Virus record (IMG/VR): IMGVR_UViG_3300037042_004100
Location: 1-31,744 of that record
Reading direction: 5' to 3' (one strand)
Source of the DNA: a virus
Length of the DNA: 31,744 nt
The notes under the pieces are model-generated. The model worked only from the letters and a program-made list of their open reading frames with translations, made no database searches and had not been told where the DNA came from. Below, piece by piece: positions 22,288 through 29,520 of this stretch (positions are counted from its first letter, which is position 1; the number at the start of each line of letters is the position of its first letter). The position numbers and the translations under genes were made by a program.

Positions 22288-23003
22288 CAGACGGCCCCCT
22301 CCCAGCGGGTCAGTGTGATGATGCCCCGCACGATGGCTTCCGTATTGCCAGCGACACCGCCAGCGTCAGCAATCACATCGTAGAAAACATCAACGCTATT
22401 CTGGCCAGCGGTGATTGCCGTATCCATCTGGGAGAAGAAGGCGGCGGTTTCCGGGACCGTGAAGGCCAGCACGCCAAGAGCGGAACCCGTGATCCCGCTG
22501 TTGAGCGTGTAGAAGGCCGAACCGCCGGAATGGGTTGAGTCCCACACAGTGAAACGGTAGTTGCTGTACCCAGAAAGGTCCACCGCCACACCGGCAGCGT
22601 TCTGCACAGTCATGGTAACGGCAGCCCGGCGGCGGGCGTTCATGGTCAGGTTATATTCTGCGCCGATGCGGGCGGCAGAGGAAGCGGACACGGCAGGGGC
22701 GGCTACCAGCGCATATAGGGAGTCGTTGTCCTGCTGCCCAATCTCGGCCAGCCACAAGCCAGACTCAACCACGTAGCCAGAACAAGCGATAAAGGCTTGC
22801 CACCATCCCAGCGTAACGGGCAGGGTAAAGGCGACTTTATACCGCCCGGTCCCGCCGCCGATTCCGGTTACTGCGTAGGTAGGCGCAACCGAGGCCCCGT
22901 CCAGGTAGGTCACGGGGATTATCGATGCGGCAAGGCCGTCAGTCGCTACCCCTGCCGTGGTCCGTACCGTAACGACCGGAGTGAATGTATCGCCTGCCTT
23001 CAT
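22287..23003 (-). CDS. BppU-N-like head/tail fibre adaptor (238 aa)
   Basis: The 238-aa product has two Ig-like beta halves: DTFTPVVTVRTTAGVATDGL...YKVAFTLPVTLGWWQAFI, and a second of the type seen in BppU N-terminal domains (RAAVTMTVQNAAGVAVDLSG, YRFTVWDSTHSGGSA, GVLAFTVPETAAFF, EAIVRGIITLTRWEG). Such domains anchor fibres to capsids or baseplates. It is followed by the fibre-like gene, so anchor plus fibre is a natural pairing. ATG 23003. A terminator lies just before it, so it may be expressed at a lower level than the capsid protein. Confidence 0.65.
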   Translation of the reverse strand: MKAGDTFTPVVTVRTTAGVATDGLAASIIPVTYLDGASVAPTYAVTGIGGGTGRYKVAFTLPVTLGWWQAFIACSGYVVESGLWLAEIGQQDNDSLYALVAAPAVSASSAARIGAEYNLTMNARRRAAVTMTVQNAAGVAVDLSGYSNYRFTVWDSTHSGGSAFYTLNSGITGSALGVLAFTVPETAAFFSQMDTAITAGQNSVDVFYDVIADAGGVAGNTEAIVRGIITLTRWEGAV

Positions 23004-23024
23004 TCGTGCCCCTTACCCTTACAG

Positions 23025-23058
23025 AAAACAAAAACCCACGCCCCGGATGGAGCGTGGG
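23025..23058 (-). terminator. intrinsic terminator downstream of the capsid gene
   Basis: Minus strand CCCACGC (23058-23052) pairs with GCGTGGG (23041-23035) around a 10-base loop, followed by TTTTTGTTTTC. It lies between the capsid stop (23076) and the next start (23003). It would reduce transcription of everything downstream relative to the capsid gene, unless antiterminated. Confidence 0.85.
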
Positions 23059-23075
23059 CCGTTGTTGCGGTCTGA

Positions 23076-24230
23076 TTATCCCAGGACGAGCTTGAGCAGT
23101 TCCGGGCGAACCACGGAGACGCCCCATGCACTGGAAAGCTCGTAGTTATTCAGGCCGTAGCCCTTGTAGGTCGAGAAGCGGCAGCCGATGCCGGTTTCAG
23201 GATCCATAACCTCGATGTGTTCACCAGCATCGCCACCGTCCGGCAGGCGGGGGAGACGGATAGCCAGACCGATGGCTTCACGGTGGAAGGCCAGATTCCG
23301 GCGACCAGCCGACAGGGTGATGGCGTTGTTGTCCGCAATGCCGTTGACCAGACCGCTGGTGAGGGTCAGGGTGCCCGCGCCGCCAGCGTGGGCAGCGGCC
23401 AGAACATAACGGTTTGTCGTGTCAGCGGCGAACGAAATTACCGTGCCCTCAGGAATGGCACCAGTGCCGGTGTCCACGATGATCGAGGTAGCGCCAGCGG
23501 CAGCCGCGCCGTTGACCAGATAGCCGGTACCGGCAATGGTCGCGCCGGTTTTCACGTCGTTACCCCAAACCACATTGAAGCCAGCAAGCTGGCCGATGAT
23601 GCCCTGGCGCAGGAGGTCGCTGGAGCCAGCCTCGCTCACCTTGACCAACTGGCCCAGGTTTCCGAGGTTGGCCTTGGCGGCGGTGTCGATGAAGAGGAAC
23701 CGGTCTTCCGACGGGGCCAGGGAGTCGTTGAGCAGCTTTTCAGCGCCAGTGATCAAGCTGATATCCGAGGCAAACGGAGTGGTTCCAGCAACGCCGAGGG
23801 ACGCACCGGAAGACGGGGTGCTGGTGCTGTAATAACCGGCGGCGTCAACGTGCAGGCCAGCGATGTCGGCATGCACCTCGTTACGCCAAGCGCGCATGGC
23901 CTGAGCCATGCTCAGGGGCATGAACTCGGGGTTCTGCTGCATGCGCAAAAAGTCGTCGCCCGTCATGTGGAACGGGAACTTGCGGTCCTTGGTGATGGTG
24001 ATGTTGGTGCTGGTCACGGTACGGTCAGATGCAACCGTGAAGGTTGCAGCGGGGGTACGGTCGGCACCAGCAACGGCGGGCGCGAAGGGGACCGGGACGG
24101 ACTGGCTCAGTGCGACCTGATCAGCGCGGAAGTCGGTCATGACCATCGAAGGCAGGGCGGCACGTTCGGCCAGAACCCGGCGCATGGAGGCCGTGAGGTT
24201 GGGGATGATGGGGGTGAAAGTATTGGGCAT
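23076..24230 (-). CDS. major capsid protein, P22-coat-like
   Basis: The 384-aa product has the HK97-fold coat pattern of the P22 gp5 type. An N-terminal arm (MPNTFTPIIPNLTASMRRVL) leads to FRADQVALSQSVPVPFAPAV, then the long spine helix (SMAQAMRAWRNEVHADIAGL), an inserted-domain-like region, and the late segment RNLAFHREAIGLAIRLPRLP. The latter is the typical coat motif where the A domain ends. Scaffold and portal genes come right before. ATG 24230 is three bases after the scaffold stop. It forms the icosahedral shell with the help of the scaffold. Confidence 0.85.
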   Translation of the reverse strand: MPNTFTPIIPNLTASMRRVLAERAALPSMVMTDFRADQVALSQSVPVPFAPAVAGADRTPAATFTVASDRTVTSTNITITKDRKFPFHMTGDDFLRMQQNPEFMPLSMAQAMRAWRNEVHADIAGLHVDAAGYYSTSTPSSGASLGVAGTTPFASDISLITGAEKLLNDSLAPSEDRFLFIDTAAKANLGNLGQLVKVSEAGSSDLLRQGIIGQLAGFNVVWGNDVKTGATIAGTGYLVNGAAAAGATSIIVDTGTGAIPEGTVISFAADTTNRYVLAAAHAGGAGTLTLTSGLVNGIADNNAITLSAGRRNLAFHREAIGLAIRLPRLPDGGDAGEHIEVMDPETGIGCRFSTYKGYGLNNYELSSAWGVSVVRPELLKLVLG

Positions 24231-24233
24231 GGT

Positions 24234-24908
24234 TTACTCTGAGATTTTGAGCTTACCGGCGGCGATGTCGCGGGCGGTAGTGGTTGATTGGGCGGGGTCG
24301 CGCATCCGGGTGGTGTACTCGGAGAGGCTGATGGTCTTGACCGTGGCCCCGGTAGCGGGACGGCCAATTCCTGCGCCAGAACCCGGAGCCGTTGAAGCGG
24401 CGCGGAGGTAGGGGCGCTTATCGAGGATTTCAGCCAAGAACGCATCCACGCCCAGGGGCTTTCCCTCAGAATCAAGACGGGGGCGTCCGCCCTCGCCAAT
24501 GACTACGAGGTTTCCCGTTTCCAGGTCGTAGTCGCAAACCGAACCGGTTAGCGAGAGAATATCGTCAGCGGCTTCGGTGATCACGCCGGGAGTCTTCAGA
24601 ATGGCCGACTTGAGAGCGGTCGCCTTGAGGTTGGCCTTGAGCTTGCCGATGGTCTGGCCGTGCTGTTCGGTCGCTTTCTTGAGGGCCGCTTCAAACTCGC
24701 CCTTGCTGGTGAGCTTGGCCACCTCGGCCTCCTGAGCGGCGGCAGCGGCGGCGGCCTTGGCCTCGGCTTCCTTGGCGCTGAGGGCGGAAACCTGCTCAGA
24801 CAGGGTGCGGAGGCGTTCCTTCTGGTTCTGACGGGCGGCAATTACCTTGTCGGCAATCTCGTCATCAAGTTCCAGCTCGACGCCTTCAAAGTCAACTTTC
24901 TTCGGCAT
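24234..24908 (-). CDS. capsid scaffolding protein
   Basis: The 224-aa protein is acidic at the start (VDFEGVELELDDEIADKVIA). A long Ala/Lys/Glu coiled coil spans residues 25-110 (RLRTLSEQVSALSAKEAEAK, AAAAAAAQEAEVAKLTSKG). A more ordered part follows (VITEAADDILSLTG, VDAFLAEILDKRPYL), with a Gly/Ala-rich tail. This layout and the place between portal and coat gene are typical of scaffolds that direct procapsid assembly and are then removed. ATG 24908. No protease motif is seen, so removal by exit instead of cleavage is likely. Confidence 0.8.
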   Translation of the reverse strand: MPKKVDFEGVELELDDEIADKVIAARQNQKERLRTLSEQVSALSAKEAEAKAAAAAAAQEAEVAKLTSKGEFEAALKKATEQHGQTIGKLKANLKATALKSAILKTPGVITEAADDILSLTGSVCDYDLETGNLVVIGEGGRPRLDSEGKPLGVDAFLAEILDKRPYLRAASTAPGSGAGIGRPATGATVKTISLSEYTTRMRDPAQSTTTARDIAAGKLKISE

Positions 24909-24965
24909 GGTCTATCGCTTTCCCGCCATCCGGCGGAAATTGGCAGGCTTCCGCCCGCCGGGTGG

Positions 24966-26366
24966 TTAGGTCAGGGGGCCGCGCGGTGGCTCGCCAATGG
25001 CCTTGATTTGCTCGGCAAGGATCAAGTCCCGTTCGCTGCCGGGCTCAATCTGGAGGGCATGGCGGGCCAGTTTCTCCCAAGCGGCAGCAACCAGGACCGG
25101 TGGGGCTCCGTTGAGTTTGAGTGAACCGGCAGCCTCCACCGCGCTGGACAGGTCCAGGGGGGCGAACTCGCGGGCGTAGTTCACGGGGTCGGCGGGGGCG
25201 AAGTTGAAGCCAGCGGCGGCGCGCTCCATGACTCGCCGTTCAAATCCCTCGGCCACTTCAGCAAGGCGCGCAAGGCGTGCTTCGATTTCGTTAAAGGCGA
25301 AGGCGCGGGCAACCCCGCTCTCAGGCTGGCCAACCTGGGTTGCGGAACCGGCGACAAGACCGGCGGATCGGTATAGCTCATTGACCTCATAGGCCAATTG
25401 TTCCCGGAGGCTCCCGGCCTGTGAAACGTCAGCGGAAAGTTTGCTTACCCCCGGCGTGGCCCCGCCCTCCTGAGGAGCAAGGCAAAGCGCCATCCCGCTC
25501 CCAATAGTCGCCTGCCCAATCGTATCCTTTGAGACGTTCGTAAAAACGTGCGTCGTGAAGGTGACGTTATGCAACTCCTCCAAGAGGAGCGTTTCCAGCA
25601 CAGCGATGCGTCGTTGACCTTCGCACCATGGGCCAGCAACCGGGGCATCATCGCTGCCAAGTTCCATCCTGATCAGCGGGCAGCCGCCGTAGGTGTGGGC
25701 AACCGGCTCCTCAACCTCCTGCACACGCCAAGAGGCCGGGTTATCCTCCTCCCCGGTAAGGTTGACGCGCTGGGTAGATTCCTCGTTGACCATCCACAAG
25801 AACGGAGCCCCGGAACGGCCCGCCATCACGATGACGGCCTCGACCACGTCATCTTCCCAGCAGCGCTCCCAGATGACCTGTTGCGGCTCAATCTCGCGGA
25901 CAATCGGGCGTGCCCCGGCTGCCTGCTCTTGGGCGGCAGTGCCGTAGACCCCGTCGGCGGTGTTGTCGATGAGCCCGTAAGCCACGCCCAAGACCATTGC
26001 GGTTGTTTCGGTGGATCGGATGACGTTGTGGATCGACTTCCCCCGACCGTTGGCATCGGCCAAGAGCAAGGACGCCATTCCCGAGGCGGTACGCTGGGGA
26101 GACTGACGGAAGACGTGGTCAACGTACCGATCAACAAGGTGACGGACCAGAGGGCGCACCATGGCCGTTTGCTTGCGCCGGGAATACCGCTTGTCCGATT
26201 CGTTCTCGTGCTTGGGCAGGATATCCGCGCCGGTCAGGTCCCCAGCATCGAAATACTCTAGGCCGGAAGCCTCGTAGGACTCCTCCCAAAACTTCCGGGG
26301 CTGGGATAGCCGCTTCCACTCTGCGGAGAGGGGGACTGGATCACCGGGGGCGAGAGTAGGGAACAC
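24966..26366 (-). CDS. portal protein
   Basis: The portal is the dodecameric ring through which DNA enters and leaves. The 466-aa product has a helix-rich start (WEESYEASGLEYFDAGDLTG, YSRRKQTAMVRPLVRHLVDR), a wing/clip beta region (VIVMAGRSGAPFLWMVNEES), and long C-terminal helices (ESGVARAFAFNEIEARLARL). The layout resembles portals of the DUF4055 kind. It lies between large terminase and scaffold. The start is uncertain: the frame is open back to the TAG of the terminase gene, with no ATG and only GTG 26366 or a CTG nearby, and no good SD. Confidence 0.8.
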   Translation of the reverse strand: MFPTLAPGDPVPLSAEWKRLSQPRKFWEESYEASGLEYFDAGDLTGADILPKHENESDKRYSRRKQTAMVRPLVRHLVDRYVDHVFRQSPQRTASGMASLLLADANGRGKSIHNVIRSTETTAMVLGVAYGLIDNTADGVYGTAAQEQAAGARPIVREIEPQQVIWERCWEDDVVEAVIVMAGRSGAPFLWMVNEESTQRVNLTGEEDNPASWRVQEVEEPVAHTYGGCPLIRMELGSDDAPVAGPWCEGQRRIAVLETLLLEELHNVTFTTHVFTNVSKDTIGQATIGSGMALCLAPQEGGATPGVSKLSADVSQAGSLREQLAYEVNELYRSAGLVAGSATQVGQPESGVARAFAFNEIEARLARLAEVAEGFERRVMERAAAGFNFAPADPVNYAREFAPLDLSSAVEAAGSLKLNGAPPVLVAAAWEKLARHALQIEPGSERDLILAEQIKAIGEPPRGPLT

Positions 26367-26393
26367 GCCCGCCAGCGTCTTGGGCGGAGCATT

Positions 26394-26417
26394 GGCGCGA
26401 ACCGGAGCGGTTTCCTA
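26394..26417 (-). repeat. intergenic 3' element, copy C
   Basis: Minus strand TAGGAAACCGCTCCGGTTCG starts at the TAG of the large-terminase gene. It matches copies A and B at most positions and keeps a hairpin (AACCG/CGGTT), with the changes concentrated in the loop. Confidence 0.5.
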
Positions 26418-28577
26418 GAGCCCCGGCAGGGCGATGGATCCATTCGTGACCGGCGGTCTGGTAACGTCCCAGGCGAGGTATCCCAAGGCGTCCAGGATAT
26501 GCCCACGATCCCCCTTATCGCCCGGGTCGTATCCGCCCGAGGTCAGAAGCTTGGTCCGCTCTAGCTCTTGGATAATCCGGGTGCAGCGGGGATGCACGAC
26601 CAACCGTCGGCGACCGTCGGCGGCACAACATAGGCGGGACAGGTTGGCGATACGGGCGGCAACCGGGGGGTTTGCCCCGGACGCGGATCCGGTGTACTTC
26701 CACCCCAGAGATTGCGCGGTCTGCTGCATCACCTTGAACTCACTGTCCCCGGTCGTGCTGCGGGCCTTGCTGCTCTTGTCCGGGTGGAGGTGGACAACGG
26801 CCCGACCCCATCCCTTGGCGTGGGCCTCGTATATTGCCGCGTCCACTGTGGTCCCGCCGGTCAGGAATAGTTCATCAAGGATCCGCACTTCACCGTCCAC
26901 GTATTGGCCAAGACACCAGCCCATGGGATCGACGTTGTAGTCGGCCCCCAGGTGCAGGGGCAGGCCCGGGGCATCGTTGAACTCTCGCACGTTGGCAAGG
27001 GCCAGGAAGCCGGGGTGAGCTCGGGATCCGCCAACGTCAACGGCCAGCCCTTCCAAGTACTGCTTCGCCACGTCAGCGGAGAAGGATGCCATCAGGGAGG
27101 CAACATAGCCCGGCGGAAGGGCCGGGTTCTTGGTGGTCAGTCCCCGGTAATATCGCCGGTCTGGCGTGGGATGGTCGATGAAGTCCCGTTGGACCCAGGT
27201 GTCTAGGCCCTCGGGAGTGGTCGTGCAGAGGAGGTGCAGACGGTGCCATGGGCTATCGGAGAAGCCACGCACACGGGACCGGATCTGCGTGGGGGCATCG
27301 CGCAAAGGGTCTTCGCTGGTCTTGATGCGCGCCGCTTCATCGACCCACCCATGGGCGACCTCAAAACCAGCGAAGCGGCGGGGATCCTCTGCCGATAGAA
27401 GCCAGATAGGATAGTCCCCCACGATGATACAGGGAACGTCAGAGCGGGATTGATCCTTGTATGGCCACCCCCATTCCGTGAGCGCCTTCATGAGGGCCGG
27501 GATCACAAAGCGGTGAAGGTCGCCATAGGTCGGGGCAATCGCCATCCCGGCGCATTGGTTGCGCTGGTGCAGCAAGAGCAATTTCCGAGCACCTGCCCAA
27601 CTCTTGCCGCTGTTGTGGTGCCATAGGCCGTTGGCTAGGTAATGGCCGAAGCCCGGAACGTTGATGTCGTAAAAAACGGAATTCGGAACGTGTTCTACCG
27701 TTGCAATCCTATCCCACCCAACTATATTAGAGCCCATGAAAGGGCTATCCCATGCCTCGCCCCCCTGGATCCCGTAACCCAAAAGCACGCCGTTGGATAA
27801 TGGAGCCTCGAATCCGTGAGCTTCATGCACTTGGCTGGACAACTGGCCAGATTGGGAGAGATGTGCAGATGCGCGGGGAGGATGTTCGACGCCTTCTTCG
27901 TGATCTCGATCTCCCGTCAAATATGCCGCATCATAGGGGAGAAAGCAACCCTGCGTGGAAGGGCGGGGTGATAATCGATAAGCACGGCTACAAATTGATT
28001 TGGAAGCCTGCCCACCCTCATGCATCTGCTTCAGGTCGAGTCCGTGAACATCGGCTTGTGATGGAGCAAGTCCTGGCGCGTTACCTTCTCCCGACTGAGG
28101 TTGTTGACCACATAAACGGGGATACTGGTGATAATAGGCCGGAAAATCTCCGGGTATTTGCGTCAAATGCTGAACACCTAAGGAAGACGCTATCTGGGAA
28201 GAAGCATAACATGTCAGCGGAGAACAGAGCAAAGCTGTCCCGGCTAGTGCGTCTTCGGAACGAATCCAGGCGGTCCCAGAATAAAACCGATGGTCAGGCG
28301 TGACCGTAACGGTTCGACCTGATTCCATGGTGAACCTTAGCATCTTGGAAACCGGGCCGACCACTGGGGGAGGGCATTGGACAACCCCCCTAGTGGTGAC
28401 GCAATAAAACGGAACAGCGGCGGCCCATAGATCGTCTATGCGCCGCTCAGTTCCATCCCCCATAGCGATGAGGGTGTCCCCAGCTAGACACCCAAGGCCG
28501 CCAACGTACAACGATTCCCCTGGTTTCATATCCCACAGAAAATCATGTTGGGCCTTTTGATTGCCGGATACCTGCAC
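26415..28577 (-). CDS. terL: large terminase subunit interrupted by an intein in the Walker A loop
   Basis: The large terminase pumps DNA into the procapsid (ATPase) and cuts concatemers (RNase H-like nuclease). The 720-aa precursor is a 29-residue N-extein ending GGLG, a 293-residue intein, and a 398-residue C-extein beginning SGKSWAGARK. Splicing rebuilds Walker A as G-G-L-G-S-G-K-S; the unspliced protein cannot bind ATP normally. Walker B is WVDEAA, the coupling motif LLCTTTPEG. The nuclease part shows GADYNVDPM, then RILDELFL and VHLHPDKSSKAR with acidic residues in the expected order. Spliced length 427 aa is usual for the family. Start is GTG 28577, the only start before an in-frame stop. 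An HNH endonuclease gene is antisense inside the intein. Confidence 0.92.
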   Translation of the reverse strand: MQVSGNQKAQHDFLWDMKPGESLYVGGLGCLAGDTLIAMGDGTERRIDDLWAAAVPFYCVTTRGVVQCPPPVVGPVSKMLRFTMESGRTVTVTPDHRFYSGTAWIRSEDALAGTALLCSPLTCYASSQIASSLGVQHLTQIPGDFPAYYHQYPRLCGQQPQSGEGNAPGLAPSQADVHGLDLKQMHEGGQASKSICSRAYRLSPRPSTQGCFLPYDAAYLTGDRDHEEGVEHPPRASAHLSQSGQLSSQVHEAHGFEAPLSNGVLLGYGIQGGEAWDSPFMGSNIVGWDRIATVEHVPNSVFYDINVPGFGHYLANGLWHHNSGKSWAGARKLLLLHQRNQCAGMAIAPTYGDLHRFVIPALMKALTEWGWPYKDQSRSDVPCIIVGDYPIWLLSAEDPRRFAGFEVAHGWVDEAARIKTSEDPLRDAPTQIRSRVRGFSDSPWHRLHLLCTTTPEGLDTWVQRDFIDHPTPDRRYYRGLTTKNPALPPGYVASLMASFSADVAKQYLEGLAVDVGGSRAHPGFLALANVREFNDAPGLPLHLGADYNVDPMGWCLGQYVDGEVRILDELFLTGGTTVDAAIYEAHAKGWGRAVVHLHPDKSSKARSTTGDSEFKVMQQTAQSLGWKYTGSASGANPPVAARIANLSRLCCAADGRRRLVVHPRCTRIIQELERTKLLTSGGYDPGDKGDRGHILDALGYLAWDVTRPPVTNGSIALPGL
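27701..27728 (+). promoter_or_regulatory. candidate promoter for the antisense HNH gene
   Basis: TTGCAA (27701-27706), 16 bases, TATATT (27723-27728) on the plus strand, 24 bases before the HNH start. An inverted repeat AGCCC-N5-GGGCT lies between it and the ATG and contains the SD-like AAGGG, so it could damp translation. Confidence 0.5.
27752..28303 (+). CDS. HNH homing endonuclease, antisense within the terL intein
   Basis: The 183-aa product has an N-terminal helix-turn-helix (about residues 20-50: IRELHALGWTTGQIGRDVQM then RGEDVRRLLRDL) and a beta-hairpin (GVIIDKHGYKLIW). The HNH core of the HNH_3 kind is REHRLVMEQVLAR with VVDHINGD (His120), DNRPENL (Asn128-Asn132) and NAEHL. The C-terminal basic segment (SAENRAKLSRLVRLRNES) resembles the DNA-binding NUMOD3 type. 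ATG 27752 has AAGGG about nine bases upstream. It lies wholly inside the terL intein on the opposite strand. It would cut intein-free terminase genes and copy the intein by repair. Confidence 0.88.
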   Translation: MPRPPGSRNPKARRWIMEPRIRELHALGWTTGQIGRDVQMRGEDVRRLLRDLDLPSNMPHHRGESNPAWKGGVIIDKHGYKLIWKPAHPHASASGRVREHRLVMEQVLARYLLPTEVVDHINGDTGDNRPENLRVFASNAEHLRKTLSGKKHNMSAENRAKLSRLVRLRNESRRSQNKTDGQA

Positions 28578-28588
28578 GGCCTAGCGCA

Positions 28589-28909
28589 TCACGCTGGGCC
28601 AATGCCGTCAGTGGGCGGTGGTCCTGGCTCAATCGGTTCGGGGATCAACTCCACCTTGCCCGACAGCTCCACGCTCTTGAGTTTGGGGTAGGCGTATTCC
28701 AGGCTCTTGCCGATGCCAGACAGGCCAGCGGAAACGAAAGCGGGGTCGCCTTTTTCCTCACCGCGCATCAGGATTCTCTGCGATGCCTTGAGCAAGGCGA
28801 TGGGCCCCGGCATGCCGAGAAGGCGTTCCATCTCCTCACGGATTGCAAGGCTGGCCTTGTTGGGAAGCCCGGCAGGACGTCCAGGGCCTCCGCGTTTCAC
28901 TTCGCTCAT
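28589..28909 (-). CDS. small terminase subunit-like protein
   Basis: The 106-aa product begins with a basic segment and GRPAGLPNKASLAIREEMERL, the common opening of phage small-terminase or TerS-like proteins. A helical middle leads to the late motif LEYAYPKLKSVELSGKVEL, also typical. The tail is Pro-rich. Small terminases recognise the packaging site and stimulate the large subunit. It is directly before terL. ATG 28909 overlaps the preceding TAA (TAATG). It is shorter than classical TerS, and the wHTH gene before it might be the true recognition subunit. Confidence 0.65.
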   Translation of the reverse strand: MSEVKRGGPGRPAGLPNKASLAIREEMERLLGMPGPIALLKASQRILMRGEEKGDPAFVSAGLSGIGKSLEYAYPKLKSVELSGKVELIPEPIEPGPPPTDGIGPA

Positions 28910-29283
28910 TACTCCACCTTTCCGGCACCAATCTTGATAGAGTCATCCGACCCCAACAGGGCACCCGTGGTGCTGTGTGGTAACGTGGAACGGTGCTCGG
29001 GGGGAATCGGCGCGGGTTCCTTGATGGCCTTGGGGGCAATGAGGATGTACGTGGCACTGGCCTTCCCCTCGCCCGTGGCGTTCCGGTATTCCGTGCGGAA
29101 CAGGTCGGAGCGCATGCGGACCCAGGCCACCAAGGCGCGGACTTCCCAACCTACGGCATGGGCTACCTCCGTTGACCGGATGGGGCCTCCACCATGGGCC
29201 GTTAGGTAAATCCAGACGTCTTTCCACATGTCAGAGCGCGCATCGGCCTTGATGGTGGCCCTGGTCTTGCCTGCGAGTTTCAT
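28909..29283 (-). CDS. winged-helix DNA-binding protein at the head of the virion operon
   Basis: The 124-aa product has a basic start (KLAGKTRATIKADARSD) and a winged-helix pattern at residues about 20-75: VWIYLTAHGGGPIRSTEVAH, AVGWEVRALVAWVRMRS, then wing LFRTEYRN...ASATYILI. A Pro-rich linker and an acidic tail follow. ATG 29283 is the first good internal start; the frame to 29340 runs into a terminator hairpin and is rejected. As the first gene before the small-terminase-like gene it may recognise the packaging site or regulate the operon. Confidence 0.65.
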   Translation of the reverse strand: MKLAGKTRATIKADARSDMWKDVWIYLTAHGGGPIRSTEVAHAVGWEVRALVAWVRMRSDLFRTEYRNATGEGKASATYILIAPKAIKEPAPIPPEHRSTLPHSTTGALLGSDDSIKIGAGKVE

Positions 29284-29291
29284 GGACTCGG

Positions 29292-29318
29292 AACCTAGCA
29301 CGGTTTCCGAATGGTCAA
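29292..29318 (-). promoter_or_regulatory. candidate promoter of the virion operon
   Basis: Minus strand TTGACC (29318-29313), 15 bases, extended -10 TGC-TAGGTT (-10 at 29297-29292). It lies just after the T-tract of a terminator and immediately before the first virion gene. Transcription would begin nearly at the ATG 29283, giving a leaderless first gene; this makes the assignment tentative. Confidence 0.35.
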
Positions 29319-29329
29319 CGGGGCCAACG

Positions 29330-29355
29330 AAAAACCCCAAGCGTTAAGCCTGGGG
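29330..29355 (-). terminator. intrinsic terminator, copy 2 of a twin
   Basis: Minus strand CCCCAGGC-TTAAC-GCTTGGGG (8-bp stem with one wobble) is followed by TTTTTCG. It separates the right-end accessory operon and the tRNA-like gene from the virion operon. Confidence 0.8.
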
Positions 29356-29438
29356 CATCGTAGCAGCAGGGTAGCCGTTTTTCCCATCCCCCTTTGACGA
29401 CATTCGGCGGGGCCACGTCTGGGCTGTCTACAATAACG

Positions 29439-29463
29439 AAAAACCCCAGCGGTTAGGCCGGGG
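29439..29463 (-). terminator. intrinsic terminator, copy 1 of a twin
   Basis: Minus strand CCCCGGC-CTAACC-GCTGGGG (7-bp stem with one wobble) followed by TTTTTCG. The whole unit including flanks is nearly identical to the terminator about 105 bases further on, so the two arose by duplication. It follows the tRNA-like gene by some 58 bases. Confidence 0.8.
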
Positions 29464-29520
29464 TCGGTCGTGAGCATGTCCGGTTTATGAGGCCGGGGCT
29501 ACTGGCGGTCTAGATCCGCT

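Larger units (their letters stand above)
27612..28490 (-). mobile_element. intein in the large terminase P-loop
   Basis: 293 residues from Cys1 (28490-28488) to Asn (27614-27612), +1 residue Ser. Block A is CLAGDTLIAMGDGTERRIDD, block B GRTVTVTPDHRFYSG (His of TxxH present), block F VEHVPNSVFYDINVPGFGHY and block G NGLWHHN with the catalytic penultimate His. The middle ~180 residues look like random antisense coding, not a domain: they are the complement of the HNH nuclease gene at 27752-28303. Splicing blocks lie outside that gene. Confidence 0.92.

Noticed and set aside
23217-24242. Long plus-strand open frame (341 codons) antisense to the capsid gene
   Set aside because: It shows no recognisable domain and its composition mirrors the capsid gene; unlike the two intein nucleases it has no family motif.
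25548-26261. Plus-strand open frame antisense to the portal gene
   Set aside because: No domain or SD; explained as a shadow of GC-rich coding sequence.
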